Positions 1 through 6,651 of a stretch of DNA of 7,312 bases are shown here, in pieces (position 1 is the first letter of the stretch; each line of letters opens with the position of its first letter). Position numbers and translations under genes: made by a program. The notes under the pieces were generated by a model. It worked only from the letters and a program-made list of their open reading frames with translations, was not told the origin of the DNA and did not search any database. The DNA is from Deltaproteobacteria bacterium (GTDB lineage Bacteria > Desulfobacterota > Deferrimicrobia > Deferrimicrobiales > Deferrimicrobiaceae), in contig DOTC01000069.1 in the NCBI GenBank assembly GCA_003513855.1, positions 23,624 to 30,935 of the forward strand, given 5' to 3'.

Positions 1-462
1 TTCCTTCTGGGGGGGATCTATCTCGGGCCCGCCCGCAAGGAGGAGATCGAGAACCGGAAGATCGTCGAGGACATCATCGATTTCCTCGAAATCGAGAAAA
101 TCCGGAAGAAGCCCGTCGGGACGCTTCCGTACGGCCTGCGGAAACGGGTCGAACTCGCCCGCGCCCTCTCTCTCAGACCCAAGCTCCTCCTGCTCGACGA
201 ACCGATGGCCGGGATGAACCTCGAGGAGAAGGAGGACATGGCCCGGTTCATCCTCGACATCAACGAGGAATGGGGGGTCACGATCCTCCTGATCGAGCAC
301 GACCTGGGTGTCGTGATGGACATCAGCCACCGGGTGAGCGTGCTCGACTTCGGCGTCAAGATATCGGAGGGAGAGCCGGGGGAAGTGGCGAGCGACCCGC
401 ATGTGATCCGCGCCTACATCGGCGAGGATGACGACTTCTTACGGAAGCTCGAGGCCCGGTGA
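1..462 (+). CDS. livG: LivG-type branched-chain amino acid ABC transporter ATP-binding protein (3' part; start lies upstream of the window)
   Basis: This is one of the two cytoplasmic ATPases of a Liv-type importer. Only the last 153 residues are present, against roughly 255 for the family, so Walker A and the Q-loop lie outside the window. Visible in order (residues counted from base 1): a LivG-style signature TLPYGLRKRVE at 41-51, Walker B LLLLDEP at 62-68 with catalytic Glu67, and a canonical switch histidine in IEHD (His100). It closes with the usual LivG ending VIRAYIG followed by a short charged tail. The signature replaces LSGGQ with LPYGL; LivG proteins such as E. coli LivG also diverge here (LAYGD, from memory). 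The stop TGA overlaps the GTG start of the next gene by 4 bases, implying translational coupling. The LPYGL signature separates it from LivF, which is encoded at 5772. Confidence 0.93.
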   Translation, partial: FLLGGIYLGPARKEEIENRKIVEDIIDFLEIEKIRKKPVGTLPYGLRKRVELARALSLRPKLLLLDEPMAGMNLEEKEDMARFILDINEEWGVTILLIEHDLGVVMDISHRVSVLDFGVKISEGEPGEVASDPHVIRAYIGEDDDFLRKLEAR

Positions 463-2375
463 CGAGGATGAAAGAAAACCTGCCGCACTACGATACATTT
501 CCGAAGCTTCTCGAAAGGAACGCGGAGAAGTATGGAGACCGGAAGATCGCCATGCGCGAGAAGGAGTTCGGAATCTGGCAGGAGTTCACCTGGAAGGAGT
601 ACTACGACCACGTGAAGTACTTCTCCCTGGGATTGGTCTCCCTGGGGCTCTCCCCCGGGGACAAAGTCGCGATCATCGGGGACAACCGGCCGGAGTGGGT
701 GTGGGCCGAGGTGGCCGCCCAGGCGGCCGGTGCCGTGCCGCTGGGCCTGTACCAGGACTCGACCCTGAAGGAGGTCTCCTACGTCATCGATCACTCCGAC
801 TCCACGTTCGTGGTGGCCGAGGACCAGGAACAGGTGGACAAGATCCTCGGAATGAAGGAGCAGCTGCCGAAGGTTCGGTACGTGGTGTACACCGACCCCC
901 GGGGGATGCGGGGGTACAAGGAGCCCTGCCTGATCGACTTTAAGGAGGTGGAGAACTGCGGCCGGGAGCTGGAGGAGCGCGACCCGGAACTCTACCCGAA
1001 AAAGGTCACTGCGGGGAAGATGGAAGACATCGCACTCATCTGCTACACCTCCGGGACGACCGGGTCCCCGAAGGGCGCGATGCTCTCTTTCCGGAACCTC
1101 CTCACGATGGCCGCGAATCTGATGGAAGTCGACCCGAAGTTCGAGACCGACGAGTTCGTCTCCTTCCTCCCCCTGGCCTGGATCGGGGAGCAGATGATGT
1201 GCCTGTCCAGCGCGCTTCTCACCGGCTTCACGGTCAATTTCCCCGAGAAGCCCGAGACGGTCCAGGAAAACATCCGGGAGATCGGTCCGAACATCATGTT
1301 CTCCCCGCCGCGGATCTGGGAGAACATGACATCCACCGTCCAGGTGAAGGTCATGGACGCCTCCCGGCTCAAGCGGACGATGTACAACTGGGCTCTCCCC
1401 GTCGGGTACGAGTACGCGGATACCATCTTCCGAAAGCAGAATCCGGGTCCCCTTCTCAAACTGAAGCACCGGCTGGCGTACTACCTCGTGTTCCGGGCCC
1501 TGAAGGACCGACTCGGCCTCCTCGGCATCCGCACCGCCTCCACGGGCGGCGCGGCCCTTGGGCCCGACGTCTTCAAGTTCTTCACCGCGATGGGGGTGAA
1601 CCTCAAGCAGATCTACGGGCAGACCGAGATCTCCGGCATCTCCTGCATCCACCGGGAGGGCGACATCAACTTCGACTCCGTGGGCAAGCCCATCCCCGAG
1701 ACCGAGATCCGGATCTCGGAGACCGGCGAGATCCTCTCCCGGAGCCCCTCGGTGTTTCTCGGGTACTACAAGAGCCCCGAAGAGACCGAGAAGACCCTCG
1801 CGGGCGGCTGGCTCCACTCCGGGGACGCCGGGTACTTCACCGGGGACGGGCAACTCATCGTCATCGATCGCGTAAAGGATGTCATGCACCTTACCGACGG
1901 GACGAGGTTCTCCCCCCAGTTCATCGAGAACAAGCTCAAGTTCTCCCCCTACATCAAGGAGTGCGTCTGTCTGGAGCACGAGCGGGACTTCATCGCCTCG
2001 ATGATCTGCATCGACTACCCCAATGTCGGAAAGTGGGCGGAGAGCCGGAGGATCAACTACACAACCTACACCGACCTGGCGGGGAAGCCCGAGGTTCTGG
2101 AGCTTGTAGCGAAGGAAGTGGAAAAAGTGAACGTCACGCTTCCCGAAACCACCCGGATCCAGCGGTTCCTGCTCCTGTATAAGGAACTCGACGCGGACGA
2201 CGACGAGCTGACCCGCACGAGGAAGGTCCGGCGCGCCTTCGTGGGGGAGAGGTACCGGCACGTGATCGAGGGGATATACGCCGGGGCGGCATCGATCCCG
2301 ATCGACGCTGTAATCAAATACCAGGATGGCAAGACGTCGCAGATCAGTACGACGCTCGCCATCCGGGATTTATAG
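459..2375 (+). CDS. AMP-forming long-chain-type acyl-CoA synthetase embedded in the liv operon
   Basis: It is predicted to activate a carboxylic acid with ATP and CoA to an acyl-CoA through an acyl-AMP intermediate, in the cytoplasm or at the inner membrane face. The 638 residues fit bacterial long-chain fatty acyl-CoA synthetases. Motifs: P-loop YTSGTTGSPKG at 196-206; FLPLAWIGEQ at 236-245, in the segment that lines the acyl channel in such enzymes; YGQTE at 386-390; GGWLHSGDAG around 450-458 with Asp456; IDRVKD with Arg471; and the C-terminal LTRTRKVRR, where Lys589 aligns with the catalytic lysine. After this comes a tail of about 40 residues ending in a predicted strand-rich segment. GTG at 459 is preferred: it makes a GTGA overlap with livG and has GAGG four bases upstream, whereas the ATG at 468 has its purine tract directly abutting. 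Its place between livG and livH suggests it processes the imported ligand. Aromatic, medium-chain or long-chain acids are all possible. Confidence 0.9.
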   Translation: MTRMKENLPHYDTFPKLLERNAEKYGDRKIAMREKEFGIWQEFTWKEYYDHVKYFSLGLVSLGLSPGDKVAIIGDNRPEWVWAEVAAQAAGAVPLGLYQDSTLKEVSYVIDHSDSTFVVAEDQEQVDKILGMKEQLPKVRYVVYTDPRGMRGYKEPCLIDFKEVENCGRELEERDPELYPKKVTAGKMEDIALICYTSGTTGSPKGAMLSFRNLLTMAANLMEVDPKFETDEFVSFLPLAWIGEQMMCLSSALLTGFTVNFPEKPETVQENIREIGPNIMFSPPRIWENMTSTVQVKVMDASRLKRTMYNWALPVGYEYADTIFRKQNPGPLLKLKHRLAYYLVFRALKDRLGLLGIRTASTGGAALGPDVFKFFTAMGVNLKQIYGQTEISGISCIHREGDINFDSVGKPIPETEIRISETGEILSRSPSVFLGYYKSPEETEKTLAGGWLHSGDAGYFTGDGQLIVIDRVKDVMHLTDGTRFSPQFIENKLKFSPYIKECVCLEHERDFIASMICIDYPNVGKWAESRRINYTTYTDLAGKPEVLELVAKEVEKVNVTLPETTRIQRFLLLYKELDADDDELTRTRKVRRAFVGERYRHVIEGIYAGAASIPIDAVIKYQDGKTSQISTTLAIRDL

Positions 2376-2384
2376 GGGGGAAGG

Positions 2385-3281
2385 ATGACGTTCCAGTACT
2401 TGCTGCAGCTGGTGATCAGCGGTCTGGTCATCGGCAGCATCTACTCGGCGGTCGCCTTGGGTTTCGTCATCATCTACAAGGCGACCCGCGTGGTGAACTT
2501 CGCCCAGGGGGAGCTGCTGATGGTGGGCGCCTACGTCTGCTTCGCCTTCCTCGTGCAGATGCACGTCCCGTTCTGGGCCGCGCTTCTGCTCACCATCCTG
2601 TTCGGGATGGTCCTGGCGCTCTTCGTCGAGAGACTGATCCTGCGCCCCATGATCGGAGAGCCGACCATCTCCATCATCATGGTCACGATCGGCCTTTCCC
2701 TCGTGCTCCGGTCGCTCGTTGCGGCCGTCTGGGGGACCGAGATCCTCGTCTACGAGCCGAAGCTGTTCCCCCAGGAGATGGTCGAGATCGCGGGGCTGCC
2801 CATCTCCCTCGAGTTCGTGTGGTGCTTCGTTCTCTCCGTCGTCCTCCTGGTGGTCTTTTCGGTCTTCTTCAAGTACTCCAAGGCCGGGGTCGCGATGCGC
2901 GCGGCCGCCTTCAACCAGCAGGTCGCCCAGTCGATGGGGATCTCGGTGAAGCATATCTTCGCCCTGTCCTGGGTGATCTCGGCGGTCGTATCGGGGATCG
3001 GGGGGGTGCTGATCGGCAACATCAACGGGATCAACAGTTCGCTCTACCACTTCGGGCTGAAGGTATTCCCGGCGACGATTCTCGGCGGCCTGGACTCCAT
3101 TCTCGGGGCCGCCCTCGGGGGAATGATCATCGGGATCCTGGAGAACCTCTCCGACGGGTTCTGCAAGACGTACCTGAACTTGAGCGGCGTCAAGGAGGTC
3201 GCGCCGTACATCTTCCTGGTCATCATCCTGATGATCAAGCCCTACGGCCTCTTTGGCACGAAGGAAATCGAGAGGGTCTGA
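2385..3281 (+). CDS. livH: LivH-type ABC transporter inner-membrane permease
   Basis: One of two integral membrane subunits that form the translocation path of the importer. The 298 residues are strongly hydrophobic, with about eight membrane segments, and the length matches LivH. Family marks are the early VNFAQGEL motif (residues 37-44) just after the first helix, a cytoplasmic stretch GVAMRAAAFNQQVAQSMGI beginning near 169 that should contact an ATPase subunit, and the ATILGGLDSILGAALGG segment from 230. The ending IKPYGLFG is also typical. ATG at 2385 is directly preceded by a GGGGGGAAGG purine tract, 9 bases after the ligase stop. LivM follows after one base, so the two permeases are almost certainly made together. 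Confidence in the family is high; the transported substrate is not readable from this protein. Confidence 0.95.
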   Translation: MTFQYLLQLVISGLVIGSIYSAVALGFVIIYKATRVVNFAQGELLMVGAYVCFAFLVQMHVPFWAALLLTILFGMVLALFVERLILRPMIGEPTISIIMVTIGLSLVLRSLVAAVWGTEILVYEPKLFPQEMVEIAGLPISLEFVWCFVLSVVLLVVFSVFFKYSKAGVAMRAAAFNQQVAQSMGISVKHIFALSWVISAVVSGIGGVLIGNINGINSSLYHFGLKVFPATILGGLDSILGAALGGMIIGILENLSDGFCKTYLNLSGVKEVAPYIFLVIILMIKPYGLFGTKEIERV

Positions 3282-3282
3282 C

Positions 3283-4350
3283 ATGCACTACTGCGGGGAT
3301 TTTCGGACAACCTACCGGAAGGACATGGAGATCTTCCAGACTCCGTTCGTAAAGGTCTGCCTGGCGGCGTTCCTCGGCTTTCTCCTCGTCCTGCCGGTCC
3401 TCAAGCTCAAAGGGGAGTATCTCCTGAAGGGGGCATACCTCTGGATCCTCCTCCAGATCCTCATCGCATCCATTGGCGCGGTCGGCATCAACATCCTGAC
3501 GGGGTATACGGGGCAGATCTCCCTCGGCCAGGGGGCATTCCTAGGGGTCGGGGCGTACACGTCAGCCTACATCACGGCCAAGCTCGGCCTCTCGTTCTGG
3601 GTGGGGATTCCCGCGGCTGGCCTGGTCACGGCGATGGCGGGGATGGTCTTCGGCATCCCGTCCCTCCGTCTGAAGGGGCTCTACCTCGCGATCGCGACGC
3701 TGGCATCCCAGTTCATCCTCGAGTGGATCTTCCTCCGGTGGGAATCGGTGACGGGGGGGAGCTACGGGATCACGATCCCCCGCCCCTCGATCGCGGGGTA
3801 CACGTTCTCCACGGACCGGTCCTACTACTACATCGTGTTCGCCGTGGCGATCGTCATGATCCTGTTCGCCGCCAATCTGATGCGCACCCGGACCGGAAGG
3901 GCCTTCATGGCCGTGCGGGACCACTACATCTCCGCGGAGATCATGGGGATCAACCTGTTTAAATACCGCCTTTTGTCCTTCGGGATCTCGTCGTTCTACG
4001 CGGGGGTCGCGGGCGCCCTGTTCGGCCACTCCCTGAAGTACGTATCCTCCGAGCAGTTCAACATCGAGGTGTCGATCATCTACCTCGCGATGATCATCAT
4101 CGGGGGTCTGGGGAGTATCATCGGCTCCATCTTCGGCGCGGTCTTCATGATCCTCCTGCCGAAGCTTCTCTCAGTGGTGACCGAGGCAGTGGCCGCCGAC
4201 TACGCGAACATCGCCAAACTGGCGATCTCCTTCGAGCACGGGATCTTCGGCCTGATCATCATCCTGTTCCTCATCTTCGAGCCGGACGGGCTTGCCCACC
4301 GCTGGAAGATGGTCAAGGCGTACTGGAAGCTCTATCCGTTTTCGTACTGA
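3283..4350 (+). CDS. livM: LivM-type ABC transporter inner-membrane permease
   Basis: Second membrane subunit, partner of LivH. From ATG 3283 it has 355 residues, with about nine or ten hydrophobic segments. The diagnostic LivM motif LTGYTGQISLGQGAF sits at 72-86. The cytoplasmic coupling loop GRAFMAVRD..SAEIMGIN begins at 205, and MIIIGGLGSIIGSIFGA at 270-286 mirrors the LivH late motif. The C-terminal FEPDGLAHRW is typical. I chose ATG 3283 because GAGAGGG lies six bases upstream and the first 20 residues (CGDFRTTYRKDMEIFQT) resemble the N-terminus I recall for deltaproteobacterial LivM. An in-frame TTG at 3253 would overlap livH by 29 bases and lacks a ribosome site. The hydrophilic N-terminus before the first helix is longer than in a minimal LivM. 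Confidence 0.95.
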   Translation: MHYCGDFRTTYRKDMEIFQTPFVKVCLAAFLGFLLVLPVLKLKGEYLLKGAYLWILLQILIASIGAVGINILTGYTGQISLGQGAFLGVGAYTSAYITAKLGLSFWVGIPAAGLVTAMAGMVFGIPSLRLKGLYLAIATLASQFILEWIFLRWESVTGGSYGITIPRPSIAGYTFSTDRSYYYIVFAVAIVMILFAANLMRTRTGRAFMAVRDHYISAEIMGINLFKYRLLSFGISSFYAGVAGALFGHSLKYVSSEQFNIEVSIIYLAMIIIGGLGSIIGSIFGAVFMILLPKLLSVVTEAVAADYANIAKLAISFEHGIFGLIIILFLIFEPDGLAHRWKMVKAYWKLYPFSY

Positions 4351-4510
4351 GGTTGAATCTATGGGCACGCAGCGCGTCTAAGCAGCCCAGCCATTTCGAG
4401 GGAAAGGAGGTCGAGACGCGGGGGAACCGGGGAAAATCATCGAAGAGGAAACGGTTCGGGCTTGTCAACGAAGGGAAACCCTGAAACGGAAATATTCCAA
4501 GGAGGAGAGA
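4351..4510 (+). other. livM-livK spacer with an orphan Shine-Dalgarno-like site and possible folds
   Basis: This 160-base gap encodes no convincing protein. AAAGGAGG at 4403-4410 is a near-perfect ribosome site, but no ATG, GTG or TTG follows within usable distance. It could be partly buried in a small hairpin (CCATTTC at 4391-4397 against GAAAGG at 4402-4407, with one bulged A). That hairpin lies inside a wider 7-base inverted repeat, CGCGTCT at 4373-4379 and AGACGCG at 4414-4420. A weak 6-base pairing (GAACCG 4424-4429, CGGTTC 4452-4457) follows. The last 50 bases are A-rich and lead into the livK ribosome site. No convincing promoter or terminator is seen. Confidence 0.45.
4499..4510 (+). 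promoter_or_regulatory. Strong ribosome binding site of livK
   Basis: AAGGAGG at 4499-4505 lies five bases before ATG 4511. It is the most consensus-like site of the operon serving an actual ATG and decides this start over the in-frame ATG at 4523. It fits the high protein output a periplasmic binding protein needs relative to the membrane subunits. Confidence 0.8.
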
Positions 4511-5692
4511 ATGGGGAGGAAAATGATTCGCATGGCGGCAGTTGCCGCGTGCACGATGTTTCTTTTCGCGGGATTTGCGCTGGCAGCGGACATCAAGGTG
4601 GGGCACCTCGCCGATCTCACAGGCCCGACGTCGTCGGTCGGCAATCCATACGCCAAGGGGGTGCAGGATTACAAGAACTACGTCAACGCTCACGGCGGGA
4701 TCAACGGCAAGCAGATCGACATGCAGATGTTCGACTACGCGTATGACAAGAACAAGGCGATCAACCAGTACAAGAAATACGTCGAGGATAAAGTGGTGGC
4801 GATCCAGGGTTGGGGAACGGGTGACACCGAGGCCCTGACCGGGTTTCTCGCCGCGGACAAGATTCCCTATCTGTCCGCCTCGTACTCGGCCCACCTGACA
4901 GACCCCAAGGACGCTCCGTACAACTTCTTCATCGCGGCGGACTATACCACCCAGCTGCGGGCGGGCTTGAAGTACATCAAGGACAACTGGAAGGGGAAGG
5001 GGACCCCCAAGCTCGTCTTCATCTATCCGAACCACCCGTACGGGATCGCCCCGATCAAGGGAGGGAAGGAGTATGCCAAGGAGGTTGGGTTCGTCGGGTC
5101 CGCCATACTGGGCGACGAGGAGGTGGGACTCAAGGCGATCGAGGCGAACTCCCAGATGCTCTCCGTGAAGAACAAGGGCGCCGACTTCGGTTGGATCGGC
5201 GGCACCACCCCTTCGGCTGCGGTCATCATCAAGGATGCCAAGAAGCTCGGCCTCAAGACGAAGTTCCTCGTGAACATCTGGGGGAACGACGAAGACCTGA
5301 TCAAGATCGCGGGCGACGCCGCCGATGGCGTTCTCGGCCTCCAGGCCGCGGCGGTATATGGCGACAAGGTCCCCGGAATGAAGCTCATCCAGGAGGTCAC
5401 CAAGAACGAGCATCAGAATACGCACTACATCCGGGGCTGGGTCTCGATGATGGTGCTGTGCGAGGCGTTGAAGATCGCCGACAAGAAGGGCGAACTGACC
5501 GGACCGGGCGTGAAGGCGGCCCTCGAGACGTTCAAGGATTTCGATACGGGCGGGCTGACCTCCAAGATCACGTTCACCCCGAGCGACCACCGGCCGAACA
5601 TGTCGGCCAAGATCTACGAGTACCAAAAGGGGAAGCTCGTTTACAAGACGACGATCGAGCTTCCGCGCAAGGCGGAATGGCTCGGACTGTAA
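4511..5692 (+). CDS. livK: Liv-type periplasmic substrate-binding protein (Peripla_BP_6 family)
   Basis: Extracytoplasmic receptor that delivers ligand to LivH/LivM. It has 393 residues, usual for the family. The signal peptide is clear: MGRKMIR, a hydrophobic core, then ALA-AD with likely signal peptidase I cleavage after Ala25. The mature start IKVGHLADLTGPTSSVG is the classic first strand and loop of a Leu/Ile/Val-binding fold. NYVNAHGGINGKQIDM (about 57-72), GWGTGDTEA (100-108) and IPYLSASYSAHL (118-129) follow the two-lobe pattern, and the last two correspond to the ligand-binding loops. These loops do not look like the Ser/Thr-rich ones I recall from E. coli LivJ/LivK, so the ligand may not be a branched-chain amino acid. 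With ligase genes on both sides, an aromatic or aliphatic acid is a reasonable alternative. That is inference, not shown. Confidence 0.93.
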   Translation: MGRKMIRMAAVAACTMFLFAGFALAADIKVGHLADLTGPTSSVGNPYAKGVQDYKNYVNAHGGINGKQIDMQMFDYAYDKNKAINQYKKYVEDKVVAIQGWGTGDTEALTGFLAADKIPYLSASYSAHLTDPKDAPYNFFIAADYTTQLRAGLKYIKDNWKGKGTPKLVFIYPNHPYGIAPIKGGKEYAKEVGFVGSAILGDEEVGLKAIEANSQMLSVKNKGADFGWIGGTTPSAAVIIKDAKKLGLKTKFLVNIWGNDEDLIKIAGDAADGVLGLQAAAVYGDKVPGMKLIQEVTKNEHQNTHYIRGWVSMMVLCEALKIADKKGELTGPGVKAALETFKDFDTGGLTSKITFTPSDHRPNMSAKIYEYQKGKLVYKTTIELPRKAEWLGL

Positions 5693-5713
5693 ACGAAACG
5701 GGGAGGAGGAGAC

Positions 5714-5742
5714 GGGGGAGGGGGGGCATTCCCCCTTCCCCC
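5714..5742 (+). promoter_or_regulatory. G/C intercistronic hairpin between livK and livF
   Basis: GGGGG (5714-5718), A and seven G (5720-5726) face CCCCC (5731-5735), TT and CCCCC (5738-5742) across a CATT loop. About 12 pairs form with one bulged G. What follows on the + strand is TGT then seven A (5746-5752), not a U-tract, so this is not a normal intrinsic terminator. On the - strand the T-run precedes the stem, so it does not serve as one there either. A stable stem right after the binding-protein gene could protect livK mRNA from 3' decay or reduce downstream expression; this is inference. Confidence 0.6.
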
Positions 5743-5771
5743 TGTAAAAAAACCAAACTGGCAGGGGACCG

Positions 5772-6566
5772 ATGCTCCAGGTGAACAACATCGAGGTGAT
5801 CTACTCGGACGTGATCCTCGTCCTCAAAGGACTCTCCCTGGTCGTTCCCCAGGGACAAATCGTAGCCCTGTTGGGAAGCAACGGAGCCGGGAAGAGCACG
5901 ACGCTCAAGGCGATCTCCGGGTTGTTGAAATCGGAAGAGGGGGAGGTCACCGACGGGGAGGTCCTTTTCGAAGGGGAGAAGATCAACGGAAGGGACCCCG
6001 AGGAGATCGTCTCACGGGGAATCTTCCAGGTGATGGAAGGGCGACGGGTGTTCGAGGACCTGACCGTGGAAGAGAACCTCCGCTGCGGTGCGTACACGCG
6101 GAAAGACGGGAAAAACATAAGAGGGGATTACGACCGGGTCTACACGTACTTTCCGCTGATCAAGGAGCGGCGGAAGCAGCTGGCGGGGTATCTGTCCGGG
6201 GGTGAGCAGCAGATGTTGGCAATAGGACGCGCCCTCATGGCACGACCGAAGCTGATGCTTCTCGATGAGCCGTCGCTGGGGCTTTCCCCCCTTCTGGTCA
6301 AGGAGATTTTCGGGATCATCAAGGAGATCAACGAGAAGGAGAGGACGACGATCCTCCTTGTGGAGCAGAACGCGCGCGTCGCTCTCTCGATCTCCTCTTA
6401 CGGGTACATCATGGAGAACGGGAAGGTGGTCCTGGACGGCGAGACCGAAAAGCTCGCCAACAACGAGGACGTCAAGGAGTTCTACCTGGGGATGACCGAA
6501 GTGGGCACGCGGAAATCGTACAAGGATACCAAGCACTACAAGAGGCGCAAGCGCTGGCTTTCTTAA
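5772..6566 (+). CDS. livF: LivF-type branched-chain amino acid ABC transporter ATP-binding protein
   Basis: Second cytoplasmic ATPase of the importer, partner of LivG. The full 264-residue protein carries Walker A GSNGAGKST (35-43), the Q-loop Gln86 followed by VMEGRRVFEDLTVEENL, signature LSGGEQQ (141-147), and Walker B MLLDEPSLGL with Asp165 and Glu166. At the switch position it has VEQN with Gln199 in place of histidine, as in LivF proteins generally (E. coli LivF also has VEQN, from memory). After the normal family ending FYLG (237-240) comes a 24-residue, very basic tail ending KHYKRRKRWLS that minimal LivF proteins lack. ATG 5772 follows AGGGGA (5763-5768). It sits downstream of livK and its hairpin, away from livG. 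Confidence 0.95.
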   Translation: MLQVNNIEVIYSDVILVLKGLSLVVPQGQIVALLGSNGAGKSTTLKAISGLLKSEEGEVTDGEVLFEGEKINGRDPEEIVSRGIFQVMEGRRVFEDLTVEENLRCGAYTRKDGKNIRGDYDRVYTYFPLIKERRKQLAGYLSGGEQQMLAIGRALMARPKLMLLDEPSLGLSPLLVKEIFGIIKEINEKERTTILLVEQNARVALSISSYGYIMENGKVVLDGETEKLANNEDVKEFYLGMTEVGTRKSYKDTKHYKRRKRWLS

Positions 6567-6572
6567 CATACC

Positions 6573-6613
6573 GGGGACGTTCTTAAACTTTTTAATGTGC
6601 AAGGAACGTCCCC
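6573..6613. repeat. REP-like palindrome in the livF-paaK spacer
   Basis: GGGGACGTTC (6573-6582) and GAACGTCCCC (6604-6613) are a perfect 10-base inverted repeat, extendable to 12 with TT against AG. They enclose an AT-rich loop containing a second small palindrome, TTAAA-CTT-TTTAA (6583-6595). This contrasts sharply with the GC-rich surroundings. The wording resembles dispersed palindromes I recall near Y1-family (REP-associated tyrosine) transposase genes in deltaproteobacterial genomes. No transposase lies in the window. The stem lacks a trailing U-run, so it is not a standard terminator, although as RNA it would fold between the two genes. Confidence 0.6.
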
Positions 6614-6637
6614 TATTGTGAAAGTTTCATGGGAAAA

Positions 6638-6651
6638 AGGAGGGGTTCTTG
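6638..6651 (+). promoter_or_regulatory. Ribosome binding site fixing a TTG start for the PaaK-like gene
   Basis: AGGAGG at 6638-6643, inside AAAAAGGAGGGG, lies five bases before TTG 6649. The reading frame is closed upstream by TGA at 6619-6621, with no ATG or GTG between, and the next in-frame ATG is 45 bases inside the conserved N-terminal region. TTG is therefore the best start. Confidence 0.75.

Noticed and set aside
414..2261. 615-codon open frame on the - strand opposite the acyl-CoA synthetase
   Set aside because: It mirrors a GC-rich gene; its translation is low-complexity (Leu, Val, Gly, His, Asp, Pro rich) with no recognisable motif, while the + strand protein carries every family motif.
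2326..2342. TGGCAAGACGTCGCAG as a sigma-54 -24/-12 promoter before livH
   Set aside because: The GG-to-GC spacing is one base short and the TTGC element is absent; it lies within the conserved end of the ligase coding region.
3253..3282. Upstream TTG start for livM adding ten residues
   Set aside because: It overlaps livH by 29 bases, has no ribosome site, and the added residues do not fit the LivM N-terminus; ATG 3283 has GAGAGGG at good distance.
4361..4381. Tiny ORF MGTQRV after livM
   Set aside because: Six codons, no ribosome site, no similarity to a known leader peptide.
4544..4555. Possible lipobox VAAC (residues 11-14) in LivK
   Set aside because: Only about six hydrophobic residues precede the Cys, too short for a lipoprotein signal, and a better signal peptidase I site (ALA-A) follows at residue 25.
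5714..5752. Rho-independent terminator after livK
   Set aside because: The stem is strong but followed by A, not T, on the + strand, and the opposite strand has its T-run before the stem, so neither orientation is canonical.
4313..5791. 492-codon open frame on the - strand across livK
   Set aside because: Shadow of livK codon use; no domain pattern, and it crosses both spacers and ignores the clear livK start, signal peptide and ribosome site.
6591..6596. TTTAAT as a -10 box for a separate paaK promoter
   Set aside because: It lies inside the palindrome loop and the only -35-like TTAACA (6563-6568) is 22 bases away, too far for a normal promoter.
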